A stretch of 6,664 nucleotides of DNA from CAZCBD01 sp964496755 (GTDB taxonomy: Bacteria; Bacteroidota; Ignavibacteria; Ignavibacteriales; Melioribacteraceae). The stretch is from NCBI GenBank assembly GCA_964496755.1, contig CAZCBD010000153.1, positions 1 through 6,664 on the forward strand, read 5' to 3'. The notes under the pieces were generated by a model. The model was not told where the DNA came from and did no database searches. It worked only from the letters and a program-made list of their open reading frames with translations. The translations under genes were made by a program, and so were the position numbers. This document shows, in pieces, positions 1-5,694 of the stretch (its first letter is position 1; each line of letters starts with the position of its first letter).

Positions 1-784
1 CAAGCAATTCAATGTCAATATTTTGTTTTAATAGTGCTTCTCTCAAATCATCATTTATCTCAAGCGGTTTTATAATTTCTTTTAGATTAATTCTATCGGC
101 AATAAAATCAATTTGTTCGTCAGAAATTTTTGTTTCTAAAATTTTATATTTATCGCCTTGAAAAACCAAGACGGAATATTTTGAAACCATCAACTGACCA
201 ATTAGTACAAATGAAACTAATTTACCAATCATATTTTCATCTAAAATGGTACTGAATTCCTTGCTTAAATCGAATAAAGAGGATAATTGATTTACTTTAG
301 AATCAAGTTCTCTGTTTGATTTTTTAAGCTCATCAACAATAAAAAAGTTTTCTATTGCCGTAGCAGCAATATTTATTATTGTTTCCAAAAAATTCAAATC
401 ATCATCTGAATAATTTTCCTTATTAAATTTTTCTCCAAGTAATAAAAAACCCAGTTCTCTATTTGATGATTCTATTTTCTTGCAAATTTGGATTTTGTTT
501 TTTTCTAAAAAATAATTTCGTTTTGTTTCATCATAAAATTCGTGAGTAGTAAAATTTTTTATTTCATTTAAAACCGCTGTAGAAAATCCTTTGTTCGCTT
601 TAACTCTAAACTTGTTATTATTTAATAAAACCACCATTCCTTTGGTTGCAAAGAATTTACCAAAACATGTAAATAATAAATTGTTTAATGCAAATTCCAA
701 ATCCATTTTAGAGTTAATGATATTACTAAAATCAACCAAAGCCGATAGATTTCTAATTGCAATTTTATTTTCGGAAAGATTCAT
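1..784 (-). CDS. GAF-domain signalling protein, 3' part beyond window (possible SpoIIE-type phosphatase)
   Basis: Partial gene of 261 complete codons, starting at the ATG at 784-782 and open through the left edge. Residues about 12-148 look like a GAF domain: hydrophobic strands at 49-54, then 'ELGFLLLGEKF' near 110-120, and the closing helix 'LNFLETIINIAATAIEN' near 130-146. A short polar, coiled-coil-like linker (150-167) leads to 'LSSLFDLSKEFSTILD' (167-182) and the start of what looks like a second GAF domain. The same LSSL-DLS lead-in precedes the GAF domain of the phosphatase at 1634-3730, so the two are probably related. It follows the anti-sigma kinase gene by 24 nt and has no clear Shine-Dalgarno, so it is likely the distal gene of the same operon. 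The missing C-terminus decides its function. A PP2C/SpoIIE domain is my first guess from context; a histidine kinase or GGDEF domain is possible. No transmembrane segment is visible in the part present. Confidence 0.85.
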   Translation of the reverse strand, partial: MNLSENKIAIRNLSALVDFSNIINSKMDLEFALNNLLFTCFGKFFATKGMVVLLNNNKFRVKANKGFSTAVLNEIKNFTTHEFYDETKRNYFLEKNKIQICKKIESSNRELGFLLLGEKFNKENYSDDDLNFLETIINIAATAIENFFIVDELKKSNRELDSKVNQLSSLFDLSKEFSTILDENMIGKLVSFVLIGQLMVSKYSVLVFQGDKYKILETKISDEQIDFIADRINLKEIIKPLEINDDLREALLKQNIDIELL

Positions 785-808
785 AATATTGTTCGTAGTA
801 TTAAATAA

Positions 809-1231
809 TTAATTAATGTACTTAATCAATACAACTTGGTTAGCATGATTAGGTAATTGAATGTATTTAACATCATCCATCAATTTTTTCATTAAAAACA
901 TACCTAAACCGCCGCTTTTTTTATTTTGATGATATTTTTTAATATCAGGTTCCGGAATTTTATCGGAGTCAAAATTAACTCCATTATCGGTAAGAATAAT
1001 TTGAAGCATATCTCCGCTAAAATTAGCATCGATATTAATTTCGCCTTGTTCATTAAACTTGTAAGCGTGTTTAATTACATTTGTACATGCCTCATCAACA
1101 GCTAAGATAATTTTACTTGTAACAGAATCATCAAACCCTGCCTCTTTTGCTACGGTTTCAATAAAACCTCTTACTATTGATAAATTATCCGTAGTGCTGC
1201 TAATGGAAATATTTCTTCGAAATCTTTTCAA
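809..1231 (-). CDS. RsbW/SpoIIAB-type anti-sigma regulatory serine kinase (HATPase_c_2)
   Basis: A 140-residue single-domain cytoplasmic GHKL ATPase, the usual length for RsbW-like kinases. The N box is 'AVDEACTNVIKHAY' (44-57), with Glu47 as the likely catalytic base and Asn51 as the Mg ligand. The G1 box is 'LTDNGVNFD' (80-88), with Asp82 contacting adenine. The G2/ATP-lid region is 'KSGGLGMFLMKKLMD' (105-119). Family members phosphorylate a serine on a STAS antagonist and, when the antagonist is unphosphorylated, release a bound sigma factor or other target. The start is TTG (1231-1229), which overlaps the STAS stop codon as TTGA; AGGA lies 6 nt upstream (1241-1238). No in-frame ATG lies near the start. 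The overlap implies translational coupling and roughly matched synthesis with the STAS partner encoded just before it. The substrate is inferred to be that STAS protein, and possibly the divergent one at 5695-6033. The sequestered target is unknown; the ECF sigma of the operon is one candidate. Confidence 0.93.
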   Translation of the reverse strand: MKRFRRNISISSTTDNLSIVRGFIETVAKEAGFDDSVTSKIILAVDEACTNVIKHAYKFNEQGEINIDANFSGDMLQIILTDNGVNFDSDKIPEPDIKKYHQNKKSGGLGMFLMKKLMDDVKYIQLPNHANQVVLIKYIN

Positions 1232-1590
1232 GATTTTTCCTGCTCGCTAAATTTGTTGATTGCAATGGTTTCATCATTATAAAATTCATATAACATCGGA
1301 AACCCAAGTAAATCGAAAATATTGAAAACACCTTCTTTCATATTAGTAAATTTAATATCACCTTTGTTCTCGCGCATTGTTTCAACAAAAGCCATAAATA
1401 CACCAAGCCCCGCGCTACTTATGTAATTAAGTTCTTCAAAATTCACAACGGTTTTGAATTTTTTTTGTGTAATTAATTGATCAAAAGTATTTTCAAGTTC
1501 CGGTGCCGTATGCGCATCCAAATAACCTTTCAAATCAATAACACTAATTCCCCCGTCGGCATTTCTTACTGAGATTTTAAATTCCGTCAT
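1228..1590 (-). CDS. STAS-domain anti-sigma factor antagonist (RsbV/SpoIIAA-like), operon copy
   Basis: A 120-residue stand-alone STAS domain, typical in length for anti-sigma antagonists. The N-terminal strands carry 'ISVIDLKGYLDAHTAPELE' (15-33), matching the G-x-L-D-x-x-T-A signature of the family. The phosphorylation loop is 'YISSAGLGVF' (56-65). Alignment to SpoIIAA (D-S-S-G-L-G, phosphorylated at the first Ser) places the target residue at Ser59, with Ser58 in place of the usual Asp and Ala60 in place of the second Ser; the S-S-A-G-L form is also common in the family. The C-terminal helix region 'FNIFDLLGFPMLYEFYND' (89-106) matches the standard F-x-x-x-G-L end. The ATG start is supported by a strong AGGTGGAG ribosome site 7 nt upstream. 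The gene follows the phosphatase by 43 nt and overlaps the kinase gene by 4 nt. That order (phosphatase, antagonist, kinase) is what a partner-switching module requires. Dephospho-protein would bind the kinase and release its target. Confidence 0.93.
   Translation of the reverse strand: MTEFKISVRNADGGISVIDLKGYLDAHTAPELENTFDQLITQKKFKTVVNFEELNYISSAGLGVFMAFVETMRENKGDIKFTNMKEGVFNIFDLLGFPMLYEFYNDETIAINKFSEQEKS
1238..1241 (-). promoter_or_regulatory. Ribosome binding site supporting the TTG start of the kinase
   Basis: AGGA ends 6 nt before the TTG at 1231-1229. It lies inside the last codons of the STAS gene, which fits reinitiation across the TTGA overlap and supports TTG as the true start. Confidence 0.65.
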
Positions 1591-1597
1591 TTATTTT

Positions 1598-1605
1598 CTC
1601 CACCT
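1598..1605 (-). promoter_or_regulatory. Strong ribosome binding site for the operon STAS gene
   Basis: AGGTGGAG on the minus strand, 7 nt before the ATG at 1590, is the best Shine-Dalgarno in the operon. It suggests that the antagonist is made at a higher level than its neighbours. Confidence 0.75.
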
Positions 1606-1608
1606 AAT

Positions 1609-1630
1609 AATAATTTCACTCGTAATTATT
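1609..1630. repeat. A/T-only inverted repeat between phosphatase and STAS genes
   Basis: AATAATT (1609-1615) and AATTATT (1624-1630) flank an 8-nt loop in the 43-nt gap. The stem has no GC pair and is not followed by a U tract on the minus strand, so it is unlikely to terminate. It may be a weak processing or spacing element, or chance. Confidence 0.2.
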
Positions 1631-1633
1631 TTT

Positions 1634-3730
1634 TCAAGCTGTAATTTCTGATTTTGTTTTTTGAAAATCAAAGTTATTTTGAGAATCCGAATTAATTGTC
1701 CACTTAAACAAAACTAAAGTAATATCATCATGCTGAGGAATATTTTGTGAATATATACTTACAGATTCTAAAATTTTCTCCCCGATATCATCAATGTTTT
1801 TTTCAGATGATTCTTTAATTTTGTATTCTAAACGATCTTCTCCATAATCTTGTAACTCTTCATTTTTAGCTTCCGTTATTCCGTCGGTATAAATTACAAT
1901 TAAATCGTTCTCCATTAAATCTATTGATTCTTCAACAATATTTTTTTCAAATAATTCAAAAAATCTGAAACCCAGTCCCAAGCCTTTGGGTTGATATTTT
2001 AAGATTTCTCCATCCCGCAATAAAATTAAGGGCGGATGTCCTGCTCGTGCAAAACTCAATTTATTATTCAGTAAATCAAATACTCCGTAAATAGCTGTCA
2101 CAAAACTTTTTTTATCCAAACTCTTTTCCAAAATCTTGTTGGCCTTAATTAACAATTCCTTCGGGCTATCAATTAAATCTGCTAGTGATTCAAAAACCCC
2201 TTTAACTTCGGCCATAATAAAAGCCGAAGAAATTCCTTTGCCCGAAACATCTGCAATTACGAAGCCCAATTTATTTTCACCTAAATCAAAGAAATCATAA
2301 TAATCTCCTCCCACTTCAAAAGCGGGAACAAAAAGTGCCGATGTTTTCAACTTATTAGTTTGCGGAGTTTTGACGGGAATAATTTTATGTTGAATTTCAC
2401 GAGCCAAATCCAACTCTTTTTCCATTCGTTCTTTTTCAATTGATTCTTTAATTAATTTTGCATTTTCAAATGTAACAGCCGCAAAATCGGCATAAGACAA
2501 AATTGTTTTCTGATCTTCTTCGTCAAAATTTATATCGTTTAATCTTGCAGCAAAAAGATAACCACTATATTCTTCGTGTACTTTTAAGGGAGCAACCACG
2601 AAAGTGTTGAACTTCGGTTTTGCTTTTATATCAAGCCAAAAATCTCTATTAAAAACCAATACGTTATTTTCTTTAATGCTATCACTTTTCAAAATAAAAT
2701 TTGAAATTTCTTCGGCATCAATAAAACCAATATTTTTAACTGAAATTATTTCGTAGTTATCATTAATTTTTACAATTAACCAAGCGGCCGATGCATTGCA
2801 GACTCTGATGGTTGTTTCCGTTACATTTTCGGCCAGTTCTTTAAAGTCAAACACTTGTGTAACCAGATTACTTAAATCCAAAAGCGAAGAAAGCTCTTCA
2901 GCTTTTCTATCGAAAACCGAAGCGGTTGGAATATGAAAAAGTGTTGTAAAAAATATTATGGTAAAATAAAATGAACCGTATTGTGAAATTAAATCTATAA
3001 ACACTCGCATTCCCGGTAAAAATAAATCTAATGCCACTAGCGAAAAATTAGATTTGTTATAAAACGAAGCAGAGGTTGAACTAAATATTATTGCTAATAA
3101 AATCGAACCTCCTAATAAAACCAATTTCTGTTTTTTCAATAAAAATGCTATCCACGCTACCCTAAAGGAATTGATTAATATTAGTAAAAGTGCAACATAA
3201 TAAAAAGCATATTTTATAAAATTAATTTGAGTAATACTACTTGCAATTAAAGAAAGAATGGAAGCAGCAATTACAAAATATAGTTTAGCCTTAAAGTACT
3301 TCTCGGGCTTTTTTTTCTGTCTTAAAAAGAAAAGTAATTTGAAAACTACAAGGAAAAAGACATAACACAATAACAAAAAGATTAATTCTAAATTAATTAT
3401 TATTGATGTTATTATGTTATTATGAAAAAAGTATGCTTGCTTTTCAGAAAGAGTCAAGTTTTGAATTAAAAGTAAAAGAAATACAAAACCCGCTAGCATC
3501 ACTAAATATTTAATTAAATCAAGCGGGTCTTCTTTCTTGGTTTTAATTTTTTCTTCAAAAAATAAAAAAGCAAAACCTGCAACAATCAGTGTTACGCTAC
3601 CAATCATTATTTTGGGTAAAAAAGATTCGGCTAACGGGAAAAGTAGCTTTAATGCCAGCAAAAAAACAATGGATAAAATTGTGTTCTCTAATTTTTTATT
3701 GCTAATAATATTTAATACTTTGCTTTTCAA
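1634..3730 (-). CDS. Membrane-bound GAF-SpoIIE (PP2C-type) serine phosphatase, RsbU-like
   Basis: A 698-residue signalling phosphatase. Residues 14-270 are strongly hydrophobic, with about eight or nine predicted membrane segments (near 14-34, 41-58, 72-91, 107-136, 149-168, 173-198, 202-218, 228-248, 252-268). A GAF domain spans about 275-424, ending in 'SYADFAAVTFENAKL'. A helical linker 'LDLAREIQHKIIP' (440-452) is the typical lead-in to SpoIIE domains. The PP2C domain (about 465-678) keeps all the usual motifs: 'GGDYYDFF' (474-481), 'IADVSGKGISSAF' (492-504), 'ARAGHPP' (561-567), 'YTDGITEA' (614-621) and 'HDDITLV' (667-673), so the metal-binding Asp residues are intact (476, 494, 615, 668/669). 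Its expected substrate is the phosphorylated STAS protein encoded next. The start is TTG, 2 nt beyond the stop of the upstream gene, with AAGG 11 nt upstream inside that gene. The next in-frame Met (42) would delete the first membrane helix, so TTG is preferred but not certain. The signal sensed is unknown. Confidence 0.93.
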   Translation of the reverse strand: MKSKVLNIISNKKLENTILSIVFLLALKLLFPLAESFLPKIMIGSVTLIVAGFAFLFFEEKIKTKKEDPLDLIKYLVMLAGFVFLLLLIQNLTLSEKQAYFFHNNIITSIIINLELIFLLLCYVFFLVVFKLLFFLRQKKKPEKYFKAKLYFVIAASILSLIASSITQINFIKYAFYYVALLLILINSFRVAWIAFLLKKQKLVLLGGSILLAIIFSSTSASFYNKSNFSLVALDLFLPGMRVFIDLISQYGSFYFTIIFFTTLFHIPTASVFDRKAEELSSLLDLSNLVTQVFDFKELAENVTETTIRVCNASAAWLIVKINDNYEIISVKNIGFIDAEEISNFILKSDSIKENNVLVFNRDFWLDIKAKPKFNTFVVAPLKVHEEYSGYLFAARLNDINFDEEDQKTILSYADFAAVTFENAKLIKESIEKERMEKELDLAREIQHKIIPVKTPQTNKLKTSALFVPAFEVGGDYYDFFDLGENKLGFVIADVSGKGISSAFIMAEVKGVFESLADLIDSPKELLIKANKILEKSLDKKSFVTAIYGVFDLLNNKLSFARAGHPPLILLRDGEILKYQPKGLGLGFRFFELFEKNIVEESIDLMENDLIVIYTDGITEAKNEELQDYGEDRLEYKIKESSEKNIDDIGEKILESVSIYSQNIPQHDDITLVLFKWTINSDSQNNFDFQKTKSEITA

Positions 3731-3732
3731 AA

Positions 3733-4857
3733 TTATTTCGACCTTAAATGATTCTTTCTTCCTATTCTTTTAATTTTCGAATGTTTCTTTTTTATTCGAT
3801 CGTTTTTCTCTTTTATTTTAATCAATTTATCTAATTTTTTATTCGATTTTGTCCAAACATTAGCAAGAGAATCAATTCGAATTCCAAACTCTTTCCAACT
3901 ATCGGCACCGAGAAATGCTCCGGAAATTTGTTTGTTTATTTTTTTTAACTCATTTAGTTTAGATTGTATAGAATCTGTCTTTGTTTTAAATTCAATCTCT
4001 TTCTCATTAAAACCCAAAATAAGGGAACCTTGTTTGTTAGATAGAATTTGATTCATGATATCGGCTTTATCAAAATCTCCAAATTGCAATACCATTGATT
4101 GTTGGTTTGAAAGAATTTTAAAATTAAATTGCATTTCGCTTTGTGGTATTTCAGAAAATTTTTTTTCATTTCTTTTTAATGCCTTATTTAGAAACTTACC
4201 ACCGTCATAAACCACAAATTGTTTTGCATCTTTGGAACTATCATAAAATTCAATATTCCTAACCAACTCAGAAAAATTCTTGTTCCTTGAATTTAGAAAA
4301 AGGCGAGCCGTTTTTTGTGAATCGGCATAAAACAAAATTTTTGTTTTTAAATCACTTGCAATTTTTATTAATTCGGGATTAATGGCGAAAACCGAATCGT
4401 TTTTAGTATAAATACTTTTTGCTATTATCGGTTTGCTAACTTCCAGCAAAGAATCTATTTTTAATTTTTGTTGCTTTTTTTTTATAAAATTATTTTTAAA
4501 AACATCAAAATAATTTGCTGATAATTTACTACCGGTTGGTTCAATTTCAATTGAAGGTTTGCCAAAATCAGATTTAAATTTCAACAGTTTATTTTCTGAC
4601 AAAGGCATTTCATCAAGAAACACCAGATTAAAAACTTGTTCATTAGAAATTTCATTAGGTTGGTACAAAGGTTTTAGTTTTTTATTAAAAAAATCGTTTA
4701 TATATATTTTCCCTTTGTTGTATGATTGTTGCATATTTTCATTAATTTTAAAAAAAATCATAAAACCAATTGTAATAAATACAAGACCAATTAAAAGCAA
4801 GTTGCTTTTAATCTTTTCAATCAAACTCTTATTAATATTTCTGTTTTTATTTAACAT
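3733..4857 (-). CDS. Single-pass membrane protein of unknown family, between sigma factor and phosphatase genes
   Basis: I do not recognise this 374-residue protein. A short, basic N-terminus (residues 1-18) precedes one hydrophobic segment at about 19-37 ('LLLIGLVFITIGFMIFF'). By the positive-inside rule this gives a cytoplasmic N-terminus and a large extracytoplasmic domain. The rest is polar and Lys/Asn-rich with mixed helix and strand character; residues 292-312 are helix-prone. The last 36 residues are extremely basic (about half Lys/Arg), which is odd for an exported tail. There is no lipobox, no Cys pair, no HxxxCxxC zinc motif, and only about 18 residues on the cytoplasmic side, too few for a classical anti-sigma domain. 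It nevertheless occupies the slot right after an ECF sigma gene (33 nt gap) where anti-sigma genes usually lie, and it ends 2 nt before the phosphatase gene, so it is probably coupled to it. An envelope sensor or phosphatase partner is inference only. No clear Shine-Dalgarno precedes the ATG at 4857. Confidence 0.85.
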   Translation of the reverse strand: MLNKNRNINKSLIEKIKSNLLLIGLVFITIGFMIFFKINENMQQSYNKGKIYINDFFNKKLKPLYQPNEISNEQVFNLVFLDEMPLSENKLLKFKSDFGKPSIEIEPTGSKLSANYFDVFKNNFIKKKQQKLKIDSLLEVSKPIIAKSIYTKNDSVFAINPELIKIASDLKTKILFYADSQKTARLFLNSRNKNFSELVRNIEFYDSSKDAKQFVVYDGGKFLNKALKRNEKKFSEIPQSEMQFNFKILSNQQSMVLQFGDFDKADIMNQILSNKQGSLILGFNEKEIEFKTKTDSIQSKLNELKKINKQISGAFLGADSWKEFGIRIDSLANVWTKSNKKLDKLIKIKEKNDRIKKKHSKIKRIGRKNHLRSK

Positions 4858-4890
4858 CCGGAGTTATATAAATTATACACTGATTTCAAT

Positions 4891-5484
4891 TTATTTTTTA
4901 ATTTCATTTTGATAAGGTTCCAGTAAAATTTTCAAACTTTCTCGGGCTCTAAAAATCCTCGATTTAATAGTACCCACTTCGCATTCGAGCTGATCAGCTA
5001 TTTCCTGATAGCTAAAGCCGTCAATATCGCGTAAAATCAATGGTTCTCGTAATTTTTCCGGTAATCGGGCAATAGCTTTTCTAACAATAGCAGGAATATC
5101 AATACTCTCGGAACGAATAACAGCAGCCGGTTCACGGTCAGTATCCTTTATTGGTACAAAAATGCTCCGAACTCTTTTCTTTCTCAAATAATCTCTACAT
5201 TTATTAACCGTTATCCGATAAATCCAGGTAGAAAATTTTGATTCGAATCTAAAATCCGAAAGCTTTTTATAGATACTAATAAATACATCCTGAATAATGT
5301 CATCAACAAATTCATTTTCACCTAATGTTAGGTAAATCAAATTCTGAACTTTATCTTTATGTTTTAACATTAATTTTGTAAATGCAGATTCATTACCTTC
5401 ATTAAAAGCTCTAATCAAAGAAAAGTCTTCGTCTTCGACATCTTTTCGATTAGAATTCAAATTTTGGTTTTTATCTTCCAACAT
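4891..5484 (-). CDS. ECF-family RNA polymerase sigma factor (sigma-70 family, RpoE/SigW-like)
   Basis: A 197-residue two-domain sigma factor of typical ECF length. Region 2 covers about 35-103: 'DDIIQDVFISIYKKL' (61-75) is the core-binding and -10 recognition helix, and 'FSTWIYRITVNKCRDYL' (84-100) is the conserved W-I-Y-R-I-x-x-N-x-x-x-D-x-x-R element. A linker (104-130) leads to region 4 (about 131-187) with 'LPEKLREPLILRD' and the helix-turn-helix 'SYQEIADQLECEVGTIKSRIFRARESL' split over 158-184, which reads the -35 element. No extra C-terminal sensor domain is present. The first 20 residues are acidic and polar and not part of the fold. It begins with ATG preceded by GGAA about 5 nt upstream. 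It is the promoter-proximal gene of the minus-strand operon, and an ECF-like promoter lies immediately upstream, pointing to autoregulation. Its anti-sigma is not obvious; candidates are the HATPase kinase four genes downstream or the adjacent membrane protein. Confidence 0.95.
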   Translation of the reverse strand: MLEDKNQNLNSNRKDVEDEDFSLIRAFNEGNESAFTKLMLKHKDKVQNLIYLTLGENEFVDDIIQDVFISIYKKLSDFRFESKFSTWIYRITVNKCRDYLRKKRVRSIFVPIKDTDREPAAVIRSESIDIPAIVRKAIARLPEKLREPLILRDIDGFSYQEIADQLECEVGTIKSRIFRARESLKILLEPYQNEIKK

Positions 5485-5498
5485 GTAAGTTCCAAAAA

Positions 5499-5527
5499 TT
5501 AGACGATGGTTAAACTTTTAATGTTCC
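5499..5527 (-). promoter_or_regulatory. Candidate autoregulated ECF promoter for the sigma-factor operon
   Basis: On the minus strand, GGAAC (5527-5523), a 17-nt spacer and CGTCTAA (5505-5499) match the general ECF promoter form (GGAAC at -35, CGTC at -10). Transcription would begin near 5493-5497, leaving a leader of only about 10 nt before the sigma ATG at 5484. GGAAC also occurs at several places inside genes here, but by eye none has CGTC at this spacing. Whether this sigma recognises the site is inferred. Confidence 0.55.
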
Positions 5528-5547
5528 GTAAGTATGAAATATAATAA

Positions 5548-5564
5548 ATAATATTGATAATATT
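5548..5564. repeat. Short tandem direct repeat in divergent promoter region
   Basis: ATAATATT occurs twice (5548-5555 and 5557-5564) separated by a single G, so the period is 9 bp. Each copy contains the palindrome AATATT. It lies about 20 bp upstream of the candidate -35 of the sigma promoter and could be a regulator site or an A/T-rich upstream element. In such AT-rich DNA it may be chance. Confidence 0.3.
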
Positions 5565-5577
5565 CGAAATTAAACTA

Positions 5578-5606
5578 TTTGCAACTTTCTTTTTAATATA
5601 AGTTTG
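5578..5606 (+). promoter_or_regulatory. Candidate Bacteroidetes-type housekeeping promoter for the divergent STAS gene
   Basis: TTTG (5578-5581), 17 nt, then TAAGTTTG (5599-5606) matches the published Bacteroidetes consensus TTTG / TAnnTTTG (-33/-7). Transcription would start around 5610-5613, giving a leader of about 80 nt. This holds only if the host uses that type of primary sigma factor, which is not shown. No good TTGACA/TATAAT pair was seen in the same region. Confidence 0.35.
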
Positions 5607-5629
5607 CATAATTTAAAAAACGATAGTAG

Positions 5630-5662
5630 TTTAGCATTAAGAACAAATAAAAATATGCTAAA
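5630..5662. repeat. Inverted repeat in the leader of the divergent STAS gene
   Basis: TTTAGCAT (5630-5637) and ATGCTAAA (5655-5662) are perfect 8-bp arms around a 17-nt spacer. The arm contains GC pairs, unlike the surrounding A/T-only DNA. It lies downstream of the candidate promoter and 22 bp before the GGGAG ribosome site, so it could be an operator or form a leader hairpin. Function is not known. Confidence 0.4.
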
Positions 5663-5684
5663 GATAATTATTACTTAATATAAA

Positions 5685-5689
5685 GGGAG
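5685..5689 (+). promoter_or_regulatory. Ribosome binding site that fixes the start of the divergent STAS gene
   Basis: GGGAG lies 5 nt before the ATG at 5695. Another ATG at 5691 is only 1 nt from this site and opens an out-of-frame reading that stops within about ten codons, so 5695 is the real start. Confidence 0.75.
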
Positions 5690-5694
5690 AATGT

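Larger units (their letters stand above)
5485..5694. other. Divergent intergenic region between sigma operon and second STAS gene
   Basis: A very AT-rich stretch with no ORF of note. It holds the candidate ECF promoter for the minus-strand operon (5499-5527), the ATAATATT direct repeat, the candidate Bacteroidetes-type promoter (5578-5606), the 8-bp inverted repeat (5630-5662) and the STAS ribosome site. The arrangement allows the two STAS genes to be controlled separately: one by the ECF sigma, one by the housekeeping sigma. Confidence 0.6.

Noticed and set aside
591..812. Plus-strand ORF of 73 codons
   Set aside because: It lies antisense to the partial GAF gene, whose minus-strand frame is open with clear domain sequence. 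The plus-strand product is a low-complexity hydrophobic shadow.
3537..3773. Plus-strand ORF of 78 codons
   Set aside because: It is antisense to the N-terminal membrane region of the phosphatase and the end of the upstream gene, with no ribosome site or recognisable domain.
4475..4483. Run of nine A residues (minus strand) inside the unknown membrane protein gene, a possible slippage or phase-variation site
   Set aside because: The frame is intact and encodes a plausible Lys run. Long A runs are common in this AT-rich DNA (there is also A8 near 3308-3315), so there is no specific sign of phase variation.
4858..4890. Possible internal promoter (TATAAT on the minus strand) between sigma and membrane protein genes
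   Set aside because: TATAAT has no acceptable -35 at 16-18 nt, and A/T-only hexamers are expected by chance here.
4559..4912. Plus-strand ORF of 117 codons
   Set aside because: It is antisense to the N-terminal half of the unknown membrane protein and the sigma gene end. Its hydrophobic composition comes from reading A/T-rich DNA backwards.
5489..5493. A second GGAAC just before the sigma ATG as another ECF -35 element
   Set aside because: No CGTC follows at the right distance, and the position is that of the ribosome site.
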